The notes beneath the pieces were generated by a model that was not told the origin of the DNA, ran no database searches, and saw only the letters and a program-made list of their open reading frames with translations. A program made the translations under genes and the position numbers. From an uncultured Paludibacter sp. (GTDB taxonomy: Bacteria > Bacteroidota > Bacteroidia > Bacteroidales > Paludibacteraceae), in assembly GCA_937897985.1 (NCBI GenBank), contig CALCBD010000015.1:5700-69699 (forward strand): 64,000 nucleotides of DNA, given 5' to 3'. Position 1 is the first letter of the stretch; each line of letters starts with the position of its first letter. Shown here piece by piece: positions 8,347 to 16,402 of this stretch.

Positions 8347-9669
8347 ATGAAGAATACGGATAATATAAATAAGACAGAAAAAAAAGTCAGTTCAGCAGGA
8401 ATACTGAACGATTTCAGAGGTTTTTTTGATGCAGACAGGTGGCAGGAGATTTGGATCACCATCACTCACAATAAATCGAGGAGTGTGATGACAGCATTCG
8501 GCGTATTCTGGGGAATGTTTATGCTGGTAGCCATGGTAGGTTCGGGAGTAGCTCTGCAGCGGGGCATGAACTCGCAGATTGAAGGTTTTGCTACAAATTC
8601 ATGCTTTATCTGGACTGAACAAACATCGGAACCGTACAAAGGTTTTAAAAAAGGACGAAACTGGAATATGGAAAATGAAGATATCACGGTTATTTTAAAC
8701 ACTGTACCCGAAATACAGCACATTGCACCCGTACTTTTTGGCGGAGGAGGAACCAACAATGTAACCCGCAATGATAAAGCCGGAAGTTTCAGAATGAAAG
8801 GCAATTATCCATCATACAACAGTATTGACGAGAGTATCATGATTACAGGCCGGTATATTAATGATATTGATATTGCCGAAAAAAGAAAAGTATGTGTCAT
8901 AGGCGAAAGAGTCAACGAAGTACTATTCCCCAACAACGAAGATCCTTTGGGCAAAAACATTCAGGTAAACGGAATTTATTTTCAGGTCATAGGTGTGGCC
9001 CGTCACACTTCAAATGTAAATATAGGAGGTGACCCGAAGGAAACTGTGGTATTACCGTTCACCACTATGCAACAGGCATTTAATCAGGGAAATACAGTTC
9101 ATTTTATCGCAGCAACAGCTCAACCCGGAATCAAGGTAAAAGTAATTGAAGATAAAATAAAGAACGTACTGAAAAACCGTCACAATATTTCACCTGATGA
9201 TAAAACAGCAGTAGGCGGAATGAATATCGAGGATCAGTTCACAATGTTTCTGTATCTCGGCATTGGGATTGCGAGCCTGATATGGATTGTAGGTTTGGGT
9301 ACTCTAATGGCCGGTGGAATAGGTGTCAGCAACATAATGCTGGTCACGGTCCGTGAACGAACACGCGAAATCGGGATTCGCAGAGCATTGGGTGCAACAC
9401 CCCGCAACATAATAACTCAAATTCTGAGTGAGAGTGTAGTACTCACCATCATTGCAGGTGTTGGTGGAATCATGCTCGGAGTAGGTTTGTTACAAATTGT
9501 CGGGTTGGCCTTAAGTCAGGGCGATCAGTTTTTCAAAGATCCCCAGATAAGTTTTACTGTGGCGATATCAGCTTTATTTATTTTAGTGATTATCGGACTT
9601 TTAGCAGGTTTCTTACCGGCAAACCGCGCTATGAGTATCAAACCCATCGAAGCCATCAGAGAAGAATAA
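8347..9669 (+). CDS. MacB-like ABC permease (second copy)
   Basis: This 440-residue permease is a paralogue of its upstream neighbour. It has a longer cytoplasmic N-terminus (about 45 residues, including ADRWQEIWITITHNKSRSVMTAFGVFWGMF), a periplasmic domain, and the C-terminal FtsX helices with SNIMLVTVRERTREIGIRRA and a matching end, SIKPIEAIREE. The shared signature and tail suggest an ancient duplication, and the two probably pair as a heterodimer on the single ATPase. Spacing is 84 bases from the first permease. Two unequal permeases next to one ATPase is a common Bacteroidota arrangement. Confidence 0.92.
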   Translation: MKNTDNINKTEKKVSSAGILNDFRGFFDADRWQEIWITITHNKSRSVMTAFGVFWGMFMLVAMVGSGVALQRGMNSQIEGFATNSCFIWTEQTSEPYKGFKKGRNWNMENEDITVILNTVPEIQHIAPVLFGGGGTNNVTRNDKAGSFRMKGNYPSYNSIDESIMITGRYINDIDIAEKRKVCVIGERVNEVLFPNNEDPLGKNIQVNGIYFQVIGVARHTSNVNIGGDPKETVVLPFTTMQQAFNQGNTVHFIAATAQPGIKVKVIEDKIKNVLKNRHNISPDDKTAVGGMNIEDQFTMFLYLGIGIASLIWIVGLGTLMAGGIGVSNIMLVTVRERTREIGIRRALGATPRNIITQILSESVVLTIIAGVGGIMLGVGLLQIVGLALSQGDQFFKDPQISFTVAISALFILVIIGLLAGFLPANRAMSIKPIEAIREE

Positions 9670-9739
9670 TAAAACTGTGATAATCAAATATTTAAAAATA
9701 AAATCAATTAACAAAAGAAATAATTAATCAGGTATTTAT

Positions 9740-10861
9740 ATGAAAAAGTTTTTTAGAATTTTTATGCTCAGCATATTAGCATTAGCAGTCATAGGAACAT
9801 TTTATTTTTTGTGGAAAAAATCACGGCCGGTCGAAAAAAAATATAATGTTGAGACAGTAATTCAGGGCAATATCGAGAAACGAACAGTAGCCACAGGTAA
9901 AGTCGAACCACGCAACGAAATTCTTATCAAACCTCAAATGTCGGGAATTATTGCCGAGATTTATAAAGAGGCCGGACAGTTAGTAAAAGCAGGCGATGTT
10001 ATTGCCAAAATTAAAGTAATTCCGGACATGGTGAGTCTGAATTCAGCTGAATCGCGTGTTCAGCTTGCACAGATAGCTTATGATCAGTCAAAACGAAACT
10101 TCGATCGCGATCAGAAACTTTTCAATGAAAAAGTAATTTCGAAAGAAGAATTTGAAAAGTCAGAACTTCAGTATTTTAATAATAAGGAGGAATTGAAAGC
10201 CGCCAAAGACAATTTGAGTCTGATTCGTGATGGTATTTCAAATGATAAATCACAAATCACCAACACCCTTGTACGCTCAACAATCAACGGAACTATACTT
10301 AATGTACCGGTCAAAGTGGGAAATTCAGTGATTCAATCGAATAATTTTAACGATGGTACAACCATAGCTTCGGTAGCCAATATGAACGATATGCTTTTTG
10401 TGGGAAAGCTGGACGAAACTGAAGTTGGACGTATCAGGACAGGAATGCCGATGGACATTACCATAGGAGCATTGCAGGACATAAAACTCACCGCCACTCT
10501 CGAATATATTTCACCTAAAGGTGTAGAAGAAAACGGTGCTATCATGTTCGAAATGAAAGCTGCTGTCAAAGTACCATCCGACTTATTTATCAGAGCAGGT
10601 TACAGTGCAAACGCCGAAATTGTTCTGAGCAAAGCCGAAAATGTTTTAACAGTACCCGAAAGTTGTGTCGAATTCAGCAACGATTCAACATTTGTTTACC
10701 TCCAAAGCAAAAAAGACCCAAATGTATTTGAAAAGAAACAGGTCAAAATCGGAATGTCAGACGGGATCAAAATTGAAGTTAAAAGCGGTTTAAAAGCAAA
10801 AGACAAAATCCGTGGTGCCGAAATTACGGATAAAAAACCTGAAACACCTAAATCCAAATAA
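9740..10861 (+). CDS. HlyD/RND-type periplasmic adaptor
   Basis: A membrane fusion protein that bridges the inner membrane permeases and the outer membrane channel. The 373-residue protein has an N-terminal membrane anchor (about residues 8-25), a lipoyl-like half motif around KPQMSGIIAEIYKEAGQLVKAGDVIAKI, a helical hairpin (about residues 95-175) and the second lipoyl half around NTLVRSTINGTILNVPVKVGNSV. Beta-barrel and membrane-proximal domains follow, and the tail is Lys/Pro-rich. It lies 70 bases after the second permease. This is the MacA position in the locus; I withhold the name because the substrate is unknown. Confidence 0.92.
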   Translation: MKKFFRIFMLSILALAVIGTFYFLWKKSRPVEKKYNVETVIQGNIEKRTVATGKVEPRNEILIKPQMSGIIAEIYKEAGQLVKAGDVIAKIKVIPDMVSLNSAESRVQLAQIAYDQSKRNFDRDQKLFNEKVISKEEFEKSELQYFNNKEELKAAKDNLSLIRDGISNDKSQITNTLVRSTINGTILNVPVKVGNSVIQSNNFNDGTTIASVANMNDMLFVGKLDETEVGRIRTGMPMDITIGALQDIKLTATLEYISPKGVEENGAIMFEMKAAVKVPSDLFIRAGYSANAEIVLSKAENVLTVPESCVEFSNDSTFVYLQSKKDPNVFEKKQVKIGMSDGIKIEVKSGLKAKDKIRGAEITDKKPETPKSK

Positions 10862-10953
10862 TTAACCACATTATTTTAAAAGTTACTTTACATTCAAAGT
10901 ATATAATGTTTTTTTGTAACAAATTTTAAAATAAGCTCAATACAATTTACAAA

Positions 10954-12219
10954 ATGAGAAAAATTATCATTATTATCGGGGCTTTAATAGCAGCATTACT
11001 TGCACACGCCGAACAACCATGGACACTTCAGCAATGTGTCGATACGGCATTGGTCAATAACCGGAACATCAAACAAAAAGAACTTACACGCAAAAACAGC
11101 GAAATTGCGTACCAACAGGCACGCAATAATTTGCTACCCAATCTGAATGCTTCGGCAAGTCAGGCCTGGAGTTTCGGGCGGTCGCAAATAGCTGATGGAA
11201 CCTATCAAAACCTCAATGTATCCAACACTTCGTTTAGTCTGTCAAGTGGTATCACCCTGTTCGACGGTTTAAGAATGAAGCACAACATTGATTTGAAAAT
11301 GGCCGAATTAAAAAATTCGGAAGCTAATCTCGAAAAAATCAGACAGGACATCATTTTAAGTGTGTCCACGGCATTTTTACAGGTTTTGCTGAACAAAGAG
11401 CTATTGCAACTTGCTGACAATCAGTTGAAACTAACATTAGCAAAAATTGAGCAGCAGCAAGCCATGGTAAATTCGGGAAAATTAGCCGAAGGTGAAATGC
11501 TTGAACTGATTGCTCAGAAATCGAACGAAGAACTTAACAGGACCCAGGCTGAAAATTCGCTGAAACTTTCATTGCTTGATTTGGCACAAATACTTGAACT
11601 TGAAAATTTTGAACAATTGGATGTGGTGGTTCCTATGGATTTACTTAGTATTCAGCTGGAATTACTCAATGCCGATGCGGTTTATCAAAGTGCATTAACC
11701 AGCAGGCCTGAAATAAAAAGTGCCGAACTGCAACTAAAGAGCAGTGAAAAGAACGTACAGATTGCAAAATCGTATTTCTTACCGTCTTTAAGTTTTGGTG
11801 CAAGTGTGGGCGGTGGCTATTACAACTCGGTAAGCACACCTCTCAGTACCAATCTGGGTTTCAGTCTTTCGGTGCCTGTTTTCAACAAAATGGAAACTCA
11901 TAATCAGGTTAAATCTGCAAAAATCAATGTTGAAAGTAACCGTCTGAACGTTGAAAACACAAAAATTGAACTTCGTAAAAACATACAACAAGCTTATTTC
12001 AATGCAGTTGCAGCTAAATCAAAATGGGACGCAGCTCAAAAATCCGAATTAGCCAGCAAAGAAGCTTACAGATTTTCGAACCAGAAATTTGAAAGTGGAC
12101 GTGCTACAGTCTATGAACTGTATCAGGCAAAAAATAACCTTTCAAAAGCACAGTCTCAAATTGTACAGGCCAAATACGAATACGTGTTCCGGTTAAAAAT
12201 TCTGGAATTGATGAAATAA
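10954..12219 (+). CDS. TolC-family outer membrane channel
   Basis: An outer membrane efflux protein of the OEP family that would complete the tripartite exporter. The 421-residue sequence has a signal peptide (residues 1-19, ending near LLAHAEQ), the typical opening WTLQQCVDTALVNNRNIKQKEL, and two repeats of long amphipathic helices with short barrel-forming strands such as NASASQAWSFGRSQ and LSFGASVGGGYYNS. The closing segment FESGRATVYELYQAKNNLSKAQ is also family-like. The gene follows the adaptor by 92 bases on the same strand. Confidence 0.93.
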   Translation: MRKIIIIIGALIAALLAHAEQPWTLQQCVDTALVNNRNIKQKELTRKNSEIAYQQARNNLLPNLNASASQAWSFGRSQIADGTYQNLNVSNTSFSLSSGITLFDGLRMKHNIDLKMAELKNSEANLEKIRQDIILSVSTAFLQVLLNKELLQLADNQLKLTLAKIEQQQAMVNSGKLAEGEMLELIAQKSNEELNRTQAENSLKLSLLDLAQILELENFEQLDVVVPMDLLSIQLELLNADAVYQSALTSRPEIKSAELQLKSSEKNVQIAKSYFLPSLSFGASVGGGYYNSVSTPLSTNLGFSLSVPVFNKMETHNQVKSAKINVESNRLNVENTKIELRKNIQQAYFNAVAAKSKWDAAQKSELASKEAYRFSNQKFESGRATVYELYQAKNNLSKAQSQIVQAKYEYVFRLKILELMK

Positions 12220-12315
12220 GAATTAATGTTTGCCGGTAAAACTATTTGTGGGGCCGGTAGATAAATGGCAAATATAAAAAACAGTAAAATGCTGAAATCT
12301 TTTAATAATTTATAA

Positions 12316-12645
12316 ATGAACGCAGAAAACATTAAATCTCAAATGCGTAAAGGTTATCTTGAATATTGCATACTGCTTATTTTAAGAAAAAAACCTGCCT
12401 ATGCTTCGGATATCATTTCGGAGCTGAAGGATGCAAAACTGATTGTGGTGGAGGGCACTCTGTATCCATTGTTGACGCGACTCAAAAATGGTGAATTACT
12501 CGATTACCGTTGGGAAGAATCGTTGCAGGGACCTCCGCGTAAGTACTACGATATGACCGAAAAGGGATTATCATTCCTCAGGGAACTCGAATTGGCATGG
12601 GATGAAATTAATCATGTCGTGTCAAAAATAAAGGAAGAAATATAA
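12316..12645 (+). CDS. PadR-family transcriptional regulator
   Basis: A 109-residue winged-helix regulator of the short PadR group. Visible motifs are MRKGYLEYCILLILRKKPAY at the start, EGTLYPLLTRLKNGELL as recognition helix and wing region, and GPPRKYYDMTEKGLSFL, the classic PadR wing. It probably represses its own locus in response to a ligand, and the repeat-flanked promoter at 6063-6104 is one possible target. It is followed after 40 bases by the PspC-DUF2807 gene, a pairing common in Bacteroidota. No dedicated promoter was recognised, so it may be co-transcribed with the exporter. Confidence 0.92.
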   Translation: MNAENIKSQMRKGYLEYCILLILRKKPAYASDIISELKDAKLIVVEGTLYPLLTRLKNGELLDYRWEESLQGPPRKYYDMTEKGLSFLRELELAWDEINHVVSKIKEEI

Positions 12646-12685
12646 AATCACTTTTTTAATCAATAACATTTAATTTTGAATTGCA

Positions 12686-14362
12686 ATGAAAAAAACATTA
12701 ACAATTAACTTGAACAATATTGTATTTCATATCGACGACGATGCTTATGAAATGCTTCAGACTTACCTTAATGACGTTGAACGTCATTTGTCGGAAGATG
12801 AAAAAAAGGAAGTAATGAATGATATTGAATCACGTGTTGCTGAGCTCTTCAACGAACGGCTTCAAAAGAATAAAAATGTTGTCAACATTGAAGATGTCGA
12901 AGAAATAATTAATATCTTAGGTAAACCCAGTCAGTTTTCGGAGGAAGAAGAAAATGAAAAGGAGAGCCAGTCAGCAAAATCTGAAAAGAAAAGAGCCAGA
13001 AGATTCTATCGCGACCCCGAAAATGCGATTCTGGGAGGTATTGGTGGAGGAATTGCGGCTTATTTTGGCTGGGATGTCACCTGGGTACGAATTGCTCTTG
13101 TAGTATTGGCTATGATGAGTGCCGGCTATATGATTCCGATTTATATTCTGGTCTGGATAGTTGCACCGAATGCAGTCACAGTTTCACAGCGGCTGGAAAT
13201 GCAGGGCGAAGATGTGACTGTGGAAAGCATTAAAAATGAGATAAATAACGTGAAGAACTACGTCGAAAGCGACAAATTCAAAGATTCCGCAAGCAATATC
13301 GGAAATAAATTTGCCGATGTGTTTAAAGTTATTTTCAAAGTAGTATTTGGATTTTTTGGCGCAATTCTGGGATTTGTAGGTATCATGGTCATCGCCTCAT
13401 TGATAATTGCCATGTTGTTTTTTATTTTCCAACCCGGATTTTTCAATAATTGTTCTCCGGATTTCTTCACCAACTGGTCGATGCTTAGTCCCGATAATGC
13501 TGCATTGTTTATCATTTCGCTGATTCTGATAGTCGGAGCACCGGTTTTCATGCTCATTTACTGGGCTATACGCATAATCTCAGGGCGACACGACAGATCC
13601 CGCACAACTTTCTGGGTGGTTCTCATTCTTTGGATTGCCGGTATCTTTATGTTCTATAGTGTTAGTGCCAAAACATTGGTCAACTGGGATAAAAACAACC
13701 CGAACAGTCAGTGGATATTCAGTTGGGATAAAAATTCTCCTGTAAAAGATGAAGTCAGACAACCTGATAACTTTGATAAAATTGAGATTTCGGGAAATAT
13801 TGAGCTTGAATTAAAACAGGATTCAACAAAAAATTTAACTATCTCGGCACCCGAAAATTTACTTTCGTATATTAAAACCGAAGTGAATGATGGAAAATTA
13901 AAAATATATACCGATAAAATATTTGTAAATCAGCGAATTAAGGTTAAAATCACGAATGATTCAATTTTCGAACTTGAAGCAAACGGAGCATCAAGAATAT
14001 TAACTGAAGATACAATACGTACTTCAAAATTATTCCTTTCATTATCAGGTGCCAGCAGGGCCGATCTGACTGCCAGTATTAAAAATTCTTTTACAACAAG
14101 AGTTTCGGGAGCATCGAGTGCAAAAATTTCAGGAACAGTTTATACCTCCGATATGGAAGCCAACGGAGCCAGTAAAATTGATGCAGAACAGCTGAAATCA
14201 TCAATTGTGAAGGTCGAAACTTCAGGTGCAAGTCATGCCGGAGTATTTGCAATTCAAAGCATTGACGCCGACGCCTCCGGTGCAAGCAGAATAAATTGTT
14301 ACGGGAATCCGAAAAATATTAAGAAATTTGAAAATATGGGTTCAAGTATCGACATAAAATAA
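12686..14362 (+). CDS. PspC-domain membrane protein with C-terminal DUF2807 (GIN) domain
   Basis: This 558-residue protein is modular. Residues 1-85 form a soluble region rich in charged helices (HLSEDEKKEVMNDIESRVAEL). A PspC domain follows at about residues 107-172 (NAILGGIGGGIAAYFGWDVTWVRIA), then further membrane helices to about residue 345. The last 200 residues form a repetitive beta-helix-like DUF2807 domain with repeated S-G-A-S and N-G-A-S motifs (ANGASRI, LSGASRAD, VSGASSAKISG). Its partner is the PadR gene 40 bases upstream. By analogy with phage-shock PspC it may sense or buffer membrane stress. The function of the DUF2807 domain is not known. Confidence 0.88.
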   Translation: MKKTLTINLNNIVFHIDDDAYEMLQTYLNDVERHLSEDEKKEVMNDIESRVAELFNERLQKNKNVVNIEDVEEIINILGKPSQFSEEEENEKESQSAKSEKKRARRFYRDPENAILGGIGGGIAAYFGWDVTWVRIALVVLAMMSAGYMIPIYILVWIVAPNAVTVSQRLEMQGEDVTVESIKNEINNVKNYVESDKFKDSASNIGNKFADVFKVIFKVVFGFFGAILGFVGIMVIASLIIAMLFFIFQPGFFNNCSPDFFTNWSMLSPDNAALFIISLILIVGAPVFMLIYWAIRIISGRHDRSRTTFWVVLILWIAGIFMFYSVSAKTLVNWDKNNPNSQWIFSWDKNSPVKDEVRQPDNFDKIEISGNIELELKQDSTKNLTISAPENLLSYIKTEVNDGKLKIYTDKIFVNQRIKVKITNDSIFELEANGASRILTEDTIRTSKLFLSLSGASRADLTASIKNSFTTRVSGASSAKISGTVYTSDMEANGASKIDAEQLKSSIVKVETSGASHAGVFAIQSIDADASGASRINCYGNPKNIKKFENMGSSIDIK

Positions 14363-14423
14363 ATTACAAAATTTATCCGTTTGTTCTTAACATCGTTAAG
14401 TCATTGTAATTCAATTATTAAAA

Positions 14424-14475
14424 AATTGTAAGCCCAACTTACAATTGCAATTGTAAAATTAATTGTGTAAGTTTG
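14424..14475 (+). promoter_or_regulatory. Promoter and palindromes upstream of the radical SAM gene
   Basis: TTG at 14445-14447 is followed after 20 bases by TAAGTTTG at 14468-14475, a Bacteroidota-type promoter with an expected start near 14482. The perfect palindrome ACAATTGCAATTGT (14441-14454) overlaps the upstream TTG. Just before it lies an inverted repeat, AATTGTAAG at 14424-14432 with CTTACAATT at 14438-14446. The overlap suggests operator sites that would block RNA polymerase, although AT-rich DNA makes short palindromes fairly likely. Confidence 0.5.
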
Positions 14476-14504
14476 CAGACAAGCTGGCAAAAATATAACA
14501 ATCA

Positions 14505-16382
14505 ATGATACAGTCACCAAACTATTTAAATTCCGCGCTAAAGTCTGAATCTCCAACGAAAGGAGATTCAGACAAGCCGGAATCAGATACCAAAATTCTG
14601 CTTGTCATTCCACCTCTTACACAATTAAACACAGCATTTCCTTCAACATCCCAGTTACTTGGTTTTTTACGATCACAGGGTATCAGTTCAGCTCAGTGCG
14701 ATTTAAGCATCGAACTTATTGAATTATTGTTTAGTAAAAAAGTATTGGCAAAAGTATTTGAAATCACAGCTGAATTAAAACTATCAAAATCACAACGAAT
14801 CATTCAGCAGAATTCGGATTTTTACTGCAACAATATAGAGTTGGTAATGAGGTTTCTTTCCGGACGTGACAGTAGTCTGGCTATTCGGTTTAGTGATGTT
14901 GGTTTTTGGCCATCAGCCGGTCGCACACCCGTGGAAGACGACCTCGAATGGGCATTTGGCACCATCGGGAATCACGACAGAGCAACTCATCTATGCACGC
15001 TGTTTATCAAAGATATAGTCGGGTTTATTCAAAATACAATCGATCCGCACTTTGAACTAATCCGATATGCTGAGTCACTTTGTTTGCGATTGCCTGAATT
15101 CGATCCCTTAGAAAAGGAACTGAACAAGCCATTTTCATTGATTGATCAACTTTTCATCGAAATTTTTGATAAAAAAATTCAGAAATACCGACCTGAATAT
15201 GTCGGTATTTCTGTCCCTTTTCCCGGAAATTTATATTATGCTTTGCGATGCGGACAATGGTTAAAAAATAACTATCCCGACATTAAAATTATTATGGGGG
15301 GCGGATATGTAAACACAGAGCTTCGACAAATAACTGACCCTCAAATATTTAATTATATTGATTTTTTATGTTTTGATGATGGAGAATTGCCATTGTTAAG
15401 AATTCTTGCAGGAGAAGAATTGATCAGAACCCTGTACAGAAATGAAGCAGGTGAGATTGTAAGAGTCAATTTTGACAATCAACTGAACATAAAATTTGCT
15501 GATTTGCCTGCACCAGATTACGACGGACTGCTGAACAACAATTATATTCATCTCATTGAACTTACCAATCCAATGCATACGTTGTGGAGCAATGGAAAAT
15601 GGAACAAAATGACTTTAGCTCATGGTTGTTACTGGGGAAAATGCGTCTTTTGTGATGGGACACTCGATTATATCAAACGTTTCGATAAAGCTCCAGTCGA
15701 AGTGTTGGTCGACAGAATGGAAAAAGTGATGCTGCAAACCGGTATTTCAGGATTTCATTTTGTTGATGAAGCAGCCCCCCCTGCCCTGCTCCGGAAATTG
15801 GCTGAAGAAATTCTGAAACGTAAAATCACGGTAAGTTACTGGACCAACATCAGATTCGAAAAATCATTTACGCCGGAGTTGTGTTATTTGCTTTCAAAAT
15901 CAGGATGTATCGCTGTGTCGGGAGGATTGGAAGTAGCATCGACGAGAGTATTAAAGCTGATCAACAAAGGAATCACAATTGAAACTGCAAGGGAAACGAT
16001 GAAAAATTTTGCCGAAGCAGGAATCATGACCCACGCTTATCTGATGTATGGCTTTCCAACCGAAACCGCACGGGAAACGATTGATTCGCTCGAAGTTGTC
16101 AGAGATTTATTTGCCAATGGATGGCTCCAATCTGCATTCTGGCATCGTTACGCCATGACCATTCACAGTCCTTCAGGTCAGTCACCCGAAAGTGTGGGAG
16201 CTATTTCGCTTCAGGAGAAATTAAATCCGTTTGCCAATAATGAGATACCATTCAGCACCTCCCGCGAAATTGATCCGGATCAATTCGGGGAGGCACTTCA
16301 TTTGGCCACTTACAATTATATGAATGGTACCGGATATGACATAAATGTAAAAAAATGGTTTGGGAAAATTTCGGAAAAATAA
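14505..16382 (+). CDS. B12-binding domain radical SAM protein, function unknown
   Basis: A 625-residue radical SAM protein with an N-terminal cobalamin-binding-like region (ILLVIPPLTQLNTAFPSTSQ; later GISVPFPGNLYYALRCGQWL and IIMGGGYVN). The radical SAM core holds the cluster cysteines in CYWGKCVFC at residues 375, 380 and 383, a CX4CX2C spacing rather than the common CX3CX2C. Downstream segments include FVDEAAPPALLRKLA, GLEVAS and AYLMYGFPTETARET. The gene stands alone between oppositely oriented neighbours, so context gives no substrate. Such proteins carry out methylations or rearrangements. A perfect hairpin lies in codons 13-23 (see the repeat at 14543). Confidence 0.85.
   Translation: MIQSPNYLNSALKSESPTKGDSDKPESDTKILLVIPPLTQLNTAFPSTSQLLGFLRSQGISSAQCDLSIELIELLFSKKVLAKVFEITAELKLSKSQRIIQQNSDFYCNNIELVMRFLSGRDSSLAIRFSDVGFWPSAGRTPVEDDLEWAFGTIGNHDRATHLCTLFIKDIVGFIQNTIDPHFELIRYAESLCLRLPEFDPLEKELNKPFSLIDQLFIEIFDKKIQKYRPEYVGISVPFPGNLYYALRCGQWLKNNYPDIKIIMGGGYVNTELRQITDPQIFNYIDFLCFDDGELPLLRILAGEELIRTLYRNEAGEIVRVNFDNQLNIKFADLPAPDYDGLLNNNYIHLIELTNPMHTLWSNGKWNKMTLAHGCYWGKCVFCDGTLDYIKRFDKAPVEVLVDRMEKVMLQTGISGFHFVDEAAPPALLRKLAEEILKRKITVSYWTNIRFEKSFTPELCYLLSKSGCIAVSGGLEVASTRVLKLINKGITIETARETMKNFAEAGIMTHAYLMYGFPTETARETIDSLEVVRDLFANGWLQSAFWHRYAMTIHSPSGQSPESVGAISLQEKLNPFANNEIPFSTSREIDPDQFGEALHLATYNYMNGTGYDINVKKWFGKISEK
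14543..14573 (+). repeat. Perfect 12-bp inverted repeat inside a coding region
   Basis: GTCTGAATCTCC (14543-14554) and its exact reverse complement GGAGATTCAGAC (14562-14573) flank a 7-base loop. It falls in the first 25 codons of the radical SAM gene and encodes the hydrophilic stretch SESPTKGDSD, ahead of the conserved part of the protein. Either a small palindromic element has inserted in frame, or the hairpin affects translation of the mRNA. Confidence 0.8.
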
Positions 16383-16402
16383 AGACTTATTCCTGAATTG
16401 AA

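Noticed and set aside
15768..15789. C-rich run in the radical SAM gene as another palindromic repeat
   Set aside because: There is no matching G-rich arm nearby and the encoded AAPPALL belongs to a conserved-looking segment.
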